This document shows positions 51,364-62,149 of a stretch of 64,000 nt of DNA, in pieces (position 1 is the stretch's first letter; the number at the start of each line of letters is the position of its first letter). The stretch is from Burkholderia pyrrocinia (lineage in GTDB: Bacteria; Pseudomonadota; Gammaproteobacteria; Burkholderiales; Burkholderiaceae), in NCBI RefSeq assembly GCF_001028665.1, contig NZ_CP011504.1, forward strand, positions 2,232,001 to 2,296,000, given 5' to 3'. Made by a program: the position numbers and the translations under genes. The notes beneath the pieces are model-generated. The model saw only the letters and a list, made by a program, of their open reading frames with translations. It had not been told where the DNA came from and did no database searches.

Positions 51364-52257
51364 ATGGTCAAGACAACGATGAGCGACGCACCCGATCCTG
51401 CCGCTGCCGGCGACGACGAATCGTCCGGCGGCGCTTCGTCCTATCTGGTGCCGGGGCTCGAACGCGGGCTGCGGATCCTCGCCGAATTCTCGGCGCGCGA
51501 GCCCGTGCTCGGCGCGCCCGAGCTGTCGAAGCGCATCGGCATCCCGCGCACGACCACGTTCCGCCTGCTGCAGACGCTCGAGGCGCTCGGTTTCCTCGAG
51601 CGCGTGAACGGCGACCGCTATTTCCGGCTCGGCGTCGGCGTGCTGCGGCTCGGCTTCGAATACCTGAACTCGCTCGAACTGACCGATCTCGGCGCGACCG
51701 TGCTCGAACGGCTGCGCGATGCCACCGGCTTCTCGACGCACCTGCTGATCCGCGACCAGCGCGACGTCGTGTTCGTCGCGAAGGCGCAGAGCAATGCGTC
51801 GATGTTCGGTTCGGTGAAGGTGCACGTCGGTACGCGTTTGCCCGCGCATGCGACGGTGCACGGCCACGTGTTGATGGGCGACCTGACGCGCGACGCGCTG
51901 CGCCAGCTCTATCCGGAAAAGCGGCTCGAGCAGTTCACCGAGCGCACGCCGGGCACCGTCGACGAACTGTACGAACGCGTGCGCCATTACGCGCGGCTCG
52001 GTTATGCGGTCAGCGAGGCGGCGTTCGAAAGCGGCATCTCGGCCGTGACCGCGCCCGTGCGCGATCATTCGGGCTCGATCGTCGCGGCGATTACCGCGAC
52101 GGTGCCGCGCTCGGAGATCGGCGAGGCCGGCGAGAAGGAGCGGCTCGTCGAAGCCGTGTGCGGCGCGGCGGTCGACCTGTCGCAGCGCCTGAACTACCGT
52201 CCGCTCGAAAGCGACCCGACGTTCGCGCACGCGCGCCACAAGGTCGCGATGTTCTGA
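51364..52257 (+). CDS. IclR-family transcriptional regulator (1)
   Basis: A 297-residue regulator. An N-terminal winged helix-turn-helix lies at about 45-90 (GLRILAEFSAREPVLGAPEL, RIGIPRTTTFRLLQTLEALGFL), and the IclR effector domain at about 105-275 (RLPAHATVHGHVLMGDL, GYAVSEAAFESGISAVTAPV). The paralogue at 57944 is closely similar over nearly its full length. It faces the porin gene tail-to-tail across a bidirectional terminator. The GTTCC-N6-GGAAC palindromes between the porin and the Rieske ferredoxin are the likely operators for one or both. The start may be ATG 51364 or 51379. Confidence 0.9.
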   Translation: MVKTTMSDAPDPAAAGDDESSGGASSYLVPGLERGLRILAEFSAREPVLGAPELSKRIGIPRTTTFRLLQTLEALGFLERVNGDRYFRLGVGVLRLGFEYLNSLELTDLGATVLERLRDATGFSTHLLIRDQRDVVFVAKAQSNASMFGSVKVHVGTRLPAHATVHGHVLMGDLTRDALRQLYPEKRLEQFTERTPGTVDELYERVRHYARLGYAVSEAAFESGISAVTAPVRDHSGSIVAAITATVPRSEIGEAGEKERLVEAVCGAAVDLSQRLNYRPLESDPTFAHARHKVAMF

Positions 52258-52283
52258 CACGCAGGCGACGCATCCGGCATCGC

Positions 52284-52321
52284 AAACGACAAGAGCGGCC
52301 CGCGGGCCGCTCTTGTCGTTT
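52284..52321. terminator. Bidirectional rho-independent terminator
   Basis: A perfect 38-bp palindrome, AAACGACAAGAGCGGCCCG and its complement, between the convergent IclR and porin genes. The A tract on one side serves as a T tract on the other strand. Confidence 0.88.
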
Positions 52322-52345
52322 CGGACGCCGAACCCGCGAAACCGC

Positions 52346-53425
52346 TCAGAACGAGTGGTGGATCCCGGTGAGCACGATCACCTGGTTCGCGGTGCTCGAT
52401 ACGCCGGCCGTGAAGAACGCGGCCTTCGCGCCGCCCGAACCGTGCTCGTACAACACGTTCGCATAGAGCTGCGTGCGCTTCGACAGCGCATAGATGTCGC
52501 CGAGCTCGACCTGCGTCCAGCGGCGACCGGCCAGCGTCGTGGTCGCCGCGCCGCCCGCGATCGTGTTGAACGCGCTGCTGCGGTAGTTCACGCCCGCGTC
52601 ATAGCTCTGGAACGTATCCGAATGGCCGTTCGACTGCATCTTCGTGCGCGTGTAGAGGCCATGCACGAGGAAGTCGCCGAACTGGTACGACGCGCCCGCG
52701 CCGATGTTCTCCACCTTGTTCGCGATATAGCCGTTCGCGGTGTTCTGCCCCTGGAACGAAGCGATGCCCGTCTGGCCGATCAGGATCGAGCGGTCGTGTT
52801 CGTTCGAGTAGACGGCCGACGCCTTGAACGGCCCGTTCGCATAGTTCAGCGCGACGCCGACCGACTTGCCGGTCGAGAAGTTCGTCGTGTTGCCGAGCGC
52901 CAGCGTCGCCGCGGCCGAGAAGCCCGCGTAGGTCGGCGAGCGGTACTTCACCGAATTGTTGTACGGCACGTTGCCGGTTGCGGCGAGCCCGTCGATGTTG
53001 CCGGGGTGGAATGCGTACCAGCTCAGCGCCAGGTAGGCCGTGCTGAGCGGATCGAGATAGTCGAACGACAGCGGCGTCTGGCGGCCGAGCGTCAGCGTGC
53101 CGTAGCGGTCCGAACTGAGGCCGACGAACGCCGCGCGGTTCCAGATCGTGTTCGCGGTCGCGAACTGGCCGTTGTTCGTATAGAAGCCGTTTTCGAGCTG
53201 GAAGATCGCCGACAGGCCGTCGCCGAGGTCTTCCTTGCCCTTCAGGCCCCAGCGATCGGGCTGCGTGTTGCCCTGGATCATCGCCCACTTCGCATGGCCG
53301 CCGACGTTGTTCACGTACGCGACGCCCGCATCCAGGCTGCCGTACAGCACCACGCTGCTCTGCGCCCACGCGCCCGACATGGCGCCCATCCCGATGACTG
53401 CTGCTGCTACCGCATGCTTGACCAT
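52346..53425 (-). CDS. Gram-negative general porin (porin_4 family)
   Basis: A 359-residue outer-membrane trimeric porin of the Burkholderia/Neisseria type. Signal peptide 1-21 (ending GAWAQ), then SSVVLYGSLDAGVAYVNN at the mature start. Barrel motifs include RWGLKGKEDLGDGLSAIFQLE, AFVGLSSDRYGTLTLGRQ and a C-terminal GIHHSF ending in Phe. AGGAG lies 5 nt before the ATG. It diverges from the Rieske operon with a palindromic operator on its side, so it is probably co-regulated and serves uptake of that pathway's substrate. Confidence 0.92.
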   Translation of the reverse strand: MVKHAVAAAVIGMGAMSGAWAQSSVVLYGSLDAGVAYVNNVGGHAKWAMIQGNTQPDRWGLKGKEDLGDGLSAIFQLENGFYTNNGQFATANTIWNRAAFVGLSSDRYGTLTLGRQTPLSFDYLDPLSTAYLALSWYAFHPGNIDGLAATGNVPYNNSVKYRSPTYAGFSAAATLALGNTTNFSTGKSVGVALNYANGPFKASAVYSNEHDRSILIGQTGIASFQGQNTANGYIANKVENIGAGASYQFGDFLVHGLYTRTKMQSNGHSDTFQSYDAGVNYRSSAFNTIAGGAATTTLAGRRWTQVELGDIYALSKRTQLYANVLYEHGSGGAKAAFFTAGVSSTANQVIVLTGIHHSF

Positions 53426-53527
53426 TTGATCTCCTGACTCTCCAACCTGATGAAAACGTGCCGTGGCGGCATGCGCTGGGACGGCCGGCCGTCACGCGTG
53501 ATCCACCGCCGGATGGGCATTTCGTAT

Positions 53528-53543
53528 GTTCCATATAAGGAAC
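53528..53543. promoter_or_regulatory. GTTCC-N6-GGAAC palindrome, porin side
   Basis: GTTCCATATAAGGAAC, about 103 bp upstream of the porin start. The same half-sites with a 6-bp centre recur at 53813-53828. Resembles IclR-family operators. Confidence 0.55.
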
Positions 53544-53812
53544 AACGTGCCTCTGATGGAATGGAGTATAGAGGCGTCATGCAGGTGATCAAAAATAATT
53601 TTTTCGGGACGGATGGGTTCCGACACGACGAGTGGCAGCGGTGCGCGAAGCCCGCAAAAAGGGCATAACTCCCTGCTATCAAACAAAAAATTACATTTGA
53701 TAGGGTAGACGGAGACGATCGCCGACCCACCGGTCAGTGTTTTCCCTAGGGCATGCAGCTTTTTGTTTTACTCGTGGAAAGTCGCTCCTATAATCACCAT
53801 CCATAAACTGAT

Positions 53813-53828
53813 GTTCCTAATATGGAAC
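53813..53828. promoter_or_regulatory. GTTCC-N6-GGAAC palindrome, ferredoxin side
   Basis: GTTCCTAATATGGAAC, 44 bp upstream of the ferredoxin ATG, with a further GGAAC half-site at 53835-53839. Its position fits an operator of the Rieske operon. Confidence 0.58.
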
Positions 53829-53872
53829 AAACAAGGAACAAACCGAGAGTCGATCAGAAGGAAGGGTGTGAG

Positions 53873-54190
53873 ATGTCTGAACAATGGATTTGCGCCGGAC
53901 ACGCCGGCGCGCTGTCGGAAGACACGCCGATCGAGTTCAAGCGGACCGACGGCGTCGAAATCGGGATCTACCGCGTCGGCGACGACGTGTATGCGCTCGA
54001 GAACGTGTGCCCGCATGCGTACGCGCTGCTGACGCAGGGGTTCGTCGACGAAGGCACGGTCGAATGCCCGCTGCACGAGGCCGTGTTCGACATCAGGACG
54101 GGCGAATGCCTGAAGGGTCCGGGCGGACGCGCGCTGAAGCAGTACGCGGTGCGCCTCGCCGGCGAGGAAATCCAGATCAAGGTGGAATGA
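53873..54190 (+). CDS. Rieske-type [2Fe-2S] ferredoxin
   Basis: A 105-residue Rieske ferredoxin. Cluster ligands are C46-P-H48 and C65-P-L-H68, the C-x-H...C-x-x-H pattern. It carries electrons to the oxygenase component encoded at 54559. No reductase gene is visible in the window. The ATG at 53873 is preceded by AGAAGGAAGG; an upstream ATG at 53822 lies within the operator region and is unlikely. First gene of the rightward catabolic operon. Confidence 0.9.
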   Translation: MSEQWICAGHAGALSEDTPIEFKRTDGVEIGIYRVGDDVYALENVCPHAYALLTQGFVDEGTVECPLHEAVFDIRTGECLKGPGGRALKQYAVRLAGEEIQIKVE

Positions 54191-54191
54191 C

Positions 54192-54503
54192 ATGAAAGAA
54201 GCGACCGTGAACTTCAATCCCTTCCTGAAGCCGTGGGTGGCGCCGCAGCCGAACAACGTCGCCGGCAAGGGGCAGATCGAGATCCCCGGCCAGGTCGAGA
54301 ACCGGATCTGGCAGAACCGCAAGGCCGAGCCGACCCAGTACGAGAACGATCTCGGCGATGCGCTCGAACGCGTGTTCGAGGCCGGCGCGACCGAACTGGA
54401 CGACGTCGTCGCGGGCCTGAACCGCATCGGCTTCCGCGCACCGGACGGCACGCCGTGGACACCGGAGCGCTTCCGCGCCGAAATGGCCGCGCTCGCGGAA
54501 TGA
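54192..54503 (+). CDS. Recombinase-like helix-turn-helix small protein of the oxygenase operon
   Basis: A 103-residue protein: an extended N-terminal part (NFNPFLKPWVAPQPNNVAGKG) and a C-terminal helical part (DVVAGLNRIGFRAPDGTPWT, ERFRAEMAAL) like the recombinase-type HTH found in Tn3-type resolvases. Such small proteins occur between Rieske ferredoxin and oxygenase genes in several aromatic clusters. They may be an accessory oxygenase subunit rather than a DNA-binding protein. It begins 1 bp after the ferredoxin stop. Confidence 0.7.
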   Translation: MKEATVNFNPFLKPWVAPQPNNVAGKGQIEIPGQVENRIWQNRKAEPTQYENDLGDALERVFEAGATELDDVVAGLNRIGFRAPDGTPWTPERFRAEMAALAE

Positions 54504-54558
54504 CCGCGCCGAGCGCGCGATCCGCCGACCCGACGACAACCGTATCCGGAGCACACTG

Positions 54559-55629
54559 ATGACGTCCCCCGCACAACACGCTTCCCAACACGACCCGGTC
54601 CGTGACTATCTCGACCGCGGCATCAAGAACTACTGGTATCCCGTCGCACCGAGCTGGCAGGTGTCGAACGCCCCCGTCGGCCTGACGCGCCTGTCCGAGC
54701 AGATCGTGCTGTGGCGCGATCACGAGGGCAAGGTCCACGCACTCGAGGATCGCTGCCCGCACCGCGGCGCGCGCCTGTCGCTCGGCTGGAACCTCGGCGG
54801 CAGCATCGCGTGCTGGTATCACGGCATCGAAGTCGACGGCGGCGGCACGGTCAACCGCGTGCCGGCCGTGTCGAACTGTCCGCTCGAAGGCACGAAGTGC
54901 GTGAAGTCCTATCCGGTCGAAGAGAAGGCCGGCGCGATCTTCCTGTGGTTCGGCGACGAAGCGCACGGCGAGCCGGCGCCGCTGAACCTGCCCGAGGAAC
55001 TGGTCGCCGACGAGTACGGCCACTTCCTGTGCGTGTCGAACTGGAAGTGCAATTACCAGTACGCGATCGACAACGTGATGGACCCGATGCACGGCGCGTA
55101 CCTGCATGCGACGTCGCACTCGATGGCCGAAGGCGACAAGCAGGCCGACATGCGCGTGCGCAAGACGGAAACGGGCCTGATGTTCGAGAAGATCGGCCAG
55201 CGCGACGTGAACTTCGACTGGGTCGAACTCGGCGAAACCGGCTGCCTGTGGATGCGCCTCGCGATTCCGTACAAGCAGAAGTTCGGCCCGGGCGGCAACT
55301 TCGGGATCATCGGCTTCGCGACGCCGGTCGACGGCGACAACTGCCAGGTCTACTTCTGGCGCACGCGCAAGGTCAGCGGCTGGCAGCGCGACGTGTGGCG
55401 CTTCATGTACCGCAACCGCCTCGAAGGGCTGCACTGGGACGTGCTCGAGCAGGACCGCTACGTCCTCGAAAGCCTCGCGCCGCAGGCGCGCGATCACGAA
55501 TACCTGTACCAGCACGACGTCGGCATCACGCGCGTGCGCCGGATGCTGCGCCAGCGTGCGCAGGAACACCTGTCCGCGCTCGACGCGCATCGTGCGGCGC
55601 AAGCTGCTGCGGAGCCCGCGAATGGCTGA
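54559..55629 (+). CDS. Rieske non-haem iron oxygenase, alpha subunit
   Basis: A 356-residue ring-hydroxylating or demethylating oxygenase. The Rieske ligands are C66-P-H68 and C85-W-Y-H88. The mononuclear iron site is in DNVMDPMHGAYLH (H178 and H183, with Asp nearby). No beta subunit gene follows, so it resembles the homomeric phthalate/vanillate/carbazole class, which acts as a monooxygenase or dioxygenase on aromatic acids or ethers. Substrate unknown. It is followed by an SDR whose start overlaps by 8 nt. Confidence 0.88.
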   Translation: MTSPAQHASQHDPVRDYLDRGIKNYWYPVAPSWQVSNAPVGLTRLSEQIVLWRDHEGKVHALEDRCPHRGARLSLGWNLGGSIACWYHGIEVDGGGTVNRVPAVSNCPLEGTKCVKSYPVEEKAGAIFLWFGDEAHGEPAPLNLPEELVADEYGHFLCVSNWKCNYQYAIDNVMDPMHGAYLHATSHSMAEGDKQADMRVRKTETGLMFEKIGQRDVNFDWVELGETGCLWMRLAIPYKQKFGPGGNFGIIGFATPVDGDNCQVYFWRTRKVSGWQRDVWRFMYRNRLEGLHWDVLEQDRYVLESLAPQARDHEYLYQHDVGITRVRRMLRQRAQEHLSALDAHRAAQAAAEPANG

Positions 55630-56392
55630 GTTCGCACCGGTCGTGCCGCTCGCGGGGCGCCGCGTGCTCGTCACCGGCGGCGCGCGCGGTCTCGGCGCGG
55701 CGTTCGTGAAGGCGCTCGTCGCCGCGGGCGCGCAGGTCGCGTTCGGCGATGTGCTGGCCGACGAAGGCCGTGCGCTTGCCGCGCAACTGTCGGAAGCCGG
55801 CCATGTTGCGCATTTCTTCGCGCTCGACCTGGCCGATCCGGCGAGCGTCGACGCATTCGTCGCGCAGGGCGCGGCGGCGCTCGGCGGCATCGACGCGCTG
55901 ATCAACAACGCGGCGATCACGAACTCGGGCGGCAAGCTGTCGACGGAGCTCGACGTCGCGACGTGGGACGCCGTGATGAACGTCAACGTGCGCGGCGTGT
56001 GGCTCGTCAGCAATGCGGCGCTGCCGCACCTCGCGAAGTCGGGCCGCGGCGCGATCGTGAACCTCGCATCGGACACCGCGCTGTGGGGCGCGCCGAAGCT
56101 GCTCGCGTACGTCGCGAGCAAGGGCGCGGTGATCGCGATGACGCATGCGCAGGCGCGGGAATTCGGCGTGCACGGCGTGACGGTCAACGCGATCGCGCCG
56201 GGGTTGACCGAAGTCGAGGCGACCGCCTACGTGCCGGCCGAGCGCCATGCGTTCTACATGCAGGGCCGCGCACTGACGCGCGCGCAGGTGGCCGACGACG
56301 TGACGGGCCCCGTGCTGTTCCTGCTGTCGGACGGCGCGCGCTTCGTGACGGGCCAGCTGCTGCCGGTGAACGGCGGCTTCGTAATGAATTGA
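55622..56392 (+). CDS. Short-chain dehydrogenase/reductase (classical SDR)
   Basis: A 256-residue SDR with the TGGARGLGAAF Rossmann motif (18-28), NNAA (95-98), and the S150, Y163-V-A-S-K167 catalytic triad. It could oxidise a cis-dihydrodiol or hydroxyl product of the preceding oxygenase. D43 in VAFGDVLAD suggests NAD rather than NADP. It overlaps the oxygenase gene by 8 nt. Confidence 0.88.
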   Translation: MAEFAPVVPLAGRRVLVTGGARGLGAAFVKALVAAGAQVAFGDVLADEGRALAAQLSEAGHVAHFFALDLADPASVDAFVAQGAAALGGIDALINNAAITNSGGKLSTELDVATWDAVMNVNVRGVWLVSNAALPHLAKSGRGAIVNLASDTALWGAPKLLAYVASKGAVIAMTHAQAREFGVHGVTVNAIAPGLTEVEATAYVPAERHAFYMQGRALTRAQVADDVTGPVLFLLSDGARFVTGQLLPVNGGFVMN

Positions 56393-56421
56393 TGTTTTCA
56401 CCCTTGATGAAGGAGTTGACG

Positions 56422-56949
56422 ATGGCGGACGCCGATCTCGAACGCAAGTCGTGGGACCAGCCGGAAGGCGCAAGCTTCAACGACTGGATGGAAGGGCGCG
56501 TGGCGCGCTACGCGACGCGTCGCTACGACTGGGACGCACTGAAGTTCCAGGCCGACTACGACCCGAAGTACCGCCGTGCGCAGATGCGCTATGTCGGCAC
56601 CGGCGGCACGGGCGTCGCGAAGGACGTCAACACGGTGCCGGCCGGCAACTTCACGTTCTCGACGATGGTCATCCCGGCCGGCAACATCGGCCCGAGCCAC
56701 ATCCATATCGACGTGGAAGAAATCTTCTTCGTGCTGCGCGGCAAGATGAAGGTGATCTGCGAGCGCGACGGCGAGACGTGGGAAGCGATCCTCGGCGAGC
56801 GCGACCTGATCTCGGTGCCGCCGGGCGTGTATCGCACGGAAATCAACATCGGCGAGGAAGACGCGCTGATGTGCGTGATGCTGGGTTCGTCGAAGCCGAT
56901 CACGCCGACCTATCCGCCCGATTCGCCGCTCGCGAAGATCAAGCGTTGA
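56422..56949 (+). CDS. Cupin-domain protein
   Basis: A 175-residue cupin with the metal-binding motif H93-I-H95 and E99/E100 in PSHIHIDVEEIFFVLRGK, and the second motif in LGERDLISVPPGVYRTEIN. Cupins in such operons are often dioxygenases or isomerases. AAGGAG lies 6 nt upstream. The role in the pathway is not assignable from sequence. Confidence 0.8.
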   Translation: MADADLERKSWDQPEGASFNDWMEGRVARYATRRYDWDALKFQADYDPKYRRAQMRYVGTGGTGVAKDVNTVPAGNFTFSTMVIPAGNIGPSHIHIDVEEIFFVLRGKMKVICERDGETWEAILGERDLISVPPGVYRTEINIGEEDALMCVMLGSSKPITPTYPPDSPLAKIKR

Positions 56950-56967
56950 GACGGGGCAGGTGAAGCA

Positions 56968-57864
56968 ATGAGTGTCATCGACAAACGTGAACGCGACCGC
57001 ACCGCGGCGTTCGCCGCGCTGCTCGGGCAGTTTCCCGAGCAGCGTTGCGCGGCCGGCGCGGCGGGCACGATCGGTTATCGCGAGGCCGGCGCGCAGCATG
57101 CGGGCCGCGCGCTGCCGGTCGTGCTGCTGCACGGGATCGGCTCGGGCGCCGCATCGTGGGTGCGCCAGCTCGACGCGCTCGGCGCATCGCGGCGCGTGCT
57201 CGCGTGGGATGCGCCCGGTTATGGCGCGTCGACGCCCGTGCACGGCGCGTCGCCGGCCGCCGCCGATTACGCGGCGTCGTTGAACGCGTGGCTCGAGGCA
57301 CTCGGCATCGAGCGCTGCGTGCTGGTCGGGCATTCGCTCGGCGCGATCGTCGCGGGCGGTCTCGCCCGCGTGATGCCCGCGCGGATCGCCGGCCTGCTGC
57401 TGGTGTCGCCCGCGGGCGGCTACGGCAGCGCGCCCGCCGAAACGCGCGAATCGCGCCGCGACGCGCGGCTCGCGATGCTCGCGGAACTCGGCCCGGCCGG
57501 GCTCGCCGAGCAGCGCAGCGGCAACATGCTGTCCGGTTTCGCGAGCGAGGATGCGCGCGCGTGGGTGCGCTGGAACATGGCGCGCATCGTGCCGGCCGGC
57601 TATGCGCAGGCCACGCATCTGCTCGCGAACGCCGATCTCGCGACCGATCTCGCCGGTTTTCGCGGCCGCACGGCCGTGGCCGTCGGCGCGAACGACGCAA
57701 TTACGCCGCCCGCCGCATGCGAGCGGATCGCCGCGGCCGCGCACGTCGGGTTGCAGGTGATTCCGCAAGCCGGTCATGCCGGATACGTGGAAGCGCCGTC
57801 CGTTTATTCCGCACTGATCGAAACGTTCTGCCGTCAGTGCGATACGCAGTGGGGTCTGGTATGA
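56968..57864 (+). CDS. Alpha/beta hydrolase
   Basis: A 298-residue hydrolase with the nucleophile elbow GHSLG (S123), the oxyanion segment LLHGIGSGAASW, an acid in VGANDAITPP and a C-terminal His in AGHAGYVEAP. It resembles meta-cleavage-product or ester hydrolases, so it may hydrolyse a ring-cleavage product or ester. It follows the cupin by 18 bp and is followed by a repeat and the second IclR gene. Confidence 0.85.
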   Translation: MSVIDKRERDRTAAFAALLGQFPEQRCAAGAAGTIGYREAGAQHAGRALPVVLLHGIGSGAASWVRQLDALGASRRVLAWDAPGYGASTPVHGASPAAADYAASLNAWLEALGIERCVLVGHSLGAIVAGGLARVMPARIAGLLLVSPAGGYGSAPAETRESRRDARLAMLAELGPAGLAEQRSGNMLSGFASEDARAWVRWNMARIVPAGYAQATHLLANADLATDLAGFRGRTAVAVGANDAITPPAACERIAAAAHVGLQVIPQAGHAGYVEAPSVYSALIETFCRQCDTQWGLV

Positions 57865-57869
57865 GCGAC

Positions 57870-57943
57870 CCCCACGCTCACTATCGTTCGCTGCCCCCCG
57901 AGGGGGCGGATGCCTCCCTTGGGGCGGCCCGGCGGGAGGCATC
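57870..57943. repeat. GC-rich hairpin intergenic repeat, Burkholderiales type
   Basis: CTGCCCCCCGAGGGGGC followed by GCCTCCCTTGGGGCGGCCC, the pattern of a short repeat common between genes in Burkholderiales. It can form two GC-rich hairpins and occupies nearly the whole gap between the hydrolase and IclR genes. Confidence 0.65.
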
Positions 57944-58798
57944 ATGAGCGAACCGCTGCAACAAGAACCCGAAAACGGGAAGGCCGAAGCCAGCTACGTG
58001 GTGCCGGGCCTCGAACGCGGGCTGCGGATTCTCGCCGAATTCTCGCCGCGCGAGCCCGTGCTCGGCGCGCCCGAGTTGTCGAAACGGCTCGGCATTCCGC
58101 GCACGACGGTGTTCCGTCTGCTGCAGACGCTCGAATCGCTCGGCTTCCTCGAGCGTGCGGACAAGGATCGCAACTACAGGCTCGGCATCGCCGTGCTGCG
58201 GCTCGGCTTCGAATACCTGAGCTCGCTGGAGCTGACCGATCTCGGCCTGCCGGTGATCGAGAGCCTGCGCGACGCGACCGGCTTCACGACGCACATCGTG
58301 ATTCGCGACGGCCGCGACGTCGTGTTCGTCGCGAAGGCGCAGAGCCAGTCGCCGGTGTTCAGCTCGATCCGCGTGAACGTCGGCACCCGCTTGCCCGCGT
58401 ATGCAACGACGCACGGCCACGTGCTGATGGGCGACCTGTCGCTGAAGGAGCTGCGCTCGCTGTATCCGGAAGGCACGCTGAACCGGATGACGAGCGCGAC
58501 GCCGGAGACGGTCGATGCGTTGTACGAAGTGATCCGCGAGGATGCGCTGCGCGGCTATGGCGTCAGCAATTCGTCGTTCGAACGCGGCATCTCGGTGGTC
58601 ACGGCGCCCGTGCGCAACGAGACGCAGAGGATCGTCGCGTGCATCACGGTGACGGTGCCGCGGCCGGAGATCGACGCGGCGCTGATCGCGGACGGGTTGA
58701 TCGACAAGGTGCAGCGCGCGGCGGCGGAACTGTCGCGGCGGCTCAATTACCGCTCGGATGACGAGCACACGTTTCTTAAGGCGTTAGGACTCCGATGA
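57944..58798 (+). CDS. IclR-family transcriptional regulator (2)
   Basis: A 284-residue regulator, a close paralogue of the one at 51364. They share GLERGLRILAEFS-REPVLGAPELSKR and the effector-domain segments TRLPAYATTHGHVLMGDL and GVSNSSFERGISVVTAPV. The winged HTH lies at about 30-75. It sits inside the catabolic operon between the hydrolase and the second SDR, with a 4-nt ATGA overlap to the latter. It probably controls this cluster with, or instead of, the first paralogue. Confidence 0.9.
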   Translation: MSEPLQQEPENGKAEASYVVPGLERGLRILAEFSPREPVLGAPELSKRLGIPRTTVFRLLQTLESLGFLERADKDRNYRLGIAVLRLGFEYLSSLELTDLGLPVIESLRDATGFTTHIVIRDGRDVVFVAKAQSQSPVFSSIRVNVGTRLPAYATTHGHVLMGDLSLKELRSLYPEGTLNRMTSATPETVDALYEVIREDALRGYGVSNSSFERGISVVTAPVRNETQRIVACITVTVPRPEIDAALIADGLIDKVQRAAAELSRRLNYRSDDEHTFLKALGLR

Positions 58799-59584
58799 TT
58801 CAGATCGATCTGACCGGGCAGGTTGCGGTGGTGACGGGCGGTTCGTCCGGCATCGGCCTAGCGACGGCCGAACGGTTCCTGCAGGCCGGCGCATCGGTCG
58901 CGATTTGCGGCCGCGACAGCGACCGCCTCGCACGCGCTGCCGCGATGCTCGGCGAAAAATATCCGGGCGCGCAACTGCTCGCCGAGCGCTGCAACGTGCT
59001 CGACGAAGCCGACGTGGCCGCGTTCGCGCAAGCGGTGTCCGCACGCTTGGGCCGTGCCGACATGCTGGTGAACAACGCAGGCCATGGCCGCGTGTCGACC
59101 TTCGCCGACACGACCGACGACGCGTGGCGCGAAGAGCTCGAACTGAAGTACTTCAGCATCATCCGCCCGACGCGCGCGTTCCTGCCGCTGCTGCGCGACG
59201 CGCAGGCGCCGACGATCACCTGCGTGAACTCGCTGCTCGCGCTGCAGCCCGAGCCGCACATGGTCGCGACGTCGTCGGCGCGGGCAGGTGTGCTGAGCCT
59301 CGTGAAGTCGCTCGCGACCGAACTCGCGCCGCAGCGTATCCGCGTGAACTCGATCCTGATCGGCATCGTCGAGTCGGGCCAGTGGCGCCGCCGCTACGAA
59401 GCGCAGGCGCAAGCCGGCGAAAGCTGGGAGGACTGGACGGGCGCGCTCGCGCGCAAGAAGAACATTCCGCTGAATCGCTTCGGCAAGCCCGACGAGGCCG
59501 CCTGGGCACTTTTTTATCTCGCAACGCATCTGTCGTCCTATACGACGGGCAGCCATATCGACGTTTCTGGAGGGTTTGCACGCC

Positions 59585-59592
<8 letters not shown>
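58795..59592 (+). CDS. SDR-family protein lacking the catalytic Tyr-Lys pair
   Basis: A 265-residue protein with a standard TGGSSGIG cofactor motif (14-21) and NNAG (93-96). At the active site, where YxxxK is expected, it reads T159-S-S-A-R163 (in ATSSARAGV), so both catalytic residues are replaced. The same change recurs in a branch of annotated SDRs, so it is probably not a sequencing error. It may use other chemistry or be structural. It overlaps the IclR stop and the TPP gene start. Confidence 0.82.
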
Positions 59593-62060
<2,468 letters not shown>

Positions 62061-62149
62061 GCGGCGCTTCGAGAGATTCGGACTATTGAACGTCCGTCCG
62101 CGCCACGGCGAGGGCGGGTGCGCAGAGACAGATTTGTGGAACTTGTGAC

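Larger units (their letters stand above)
53426..53872. other. Divergent regulatory region between the porin and the Rieske ferredoxin
   Basis: About 450 bp, AT-richer than its neighbours (especially 53590-53830). It carries the two GTTCC-N6-GGAAC palindromes and a TTGTTTTA...TATAAT-like stretch near 53763-53793 that could be a sigma-70 promoter for the rightward operon. Short ORFs here lack ribosome binding sites. Confidence 0.5.
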
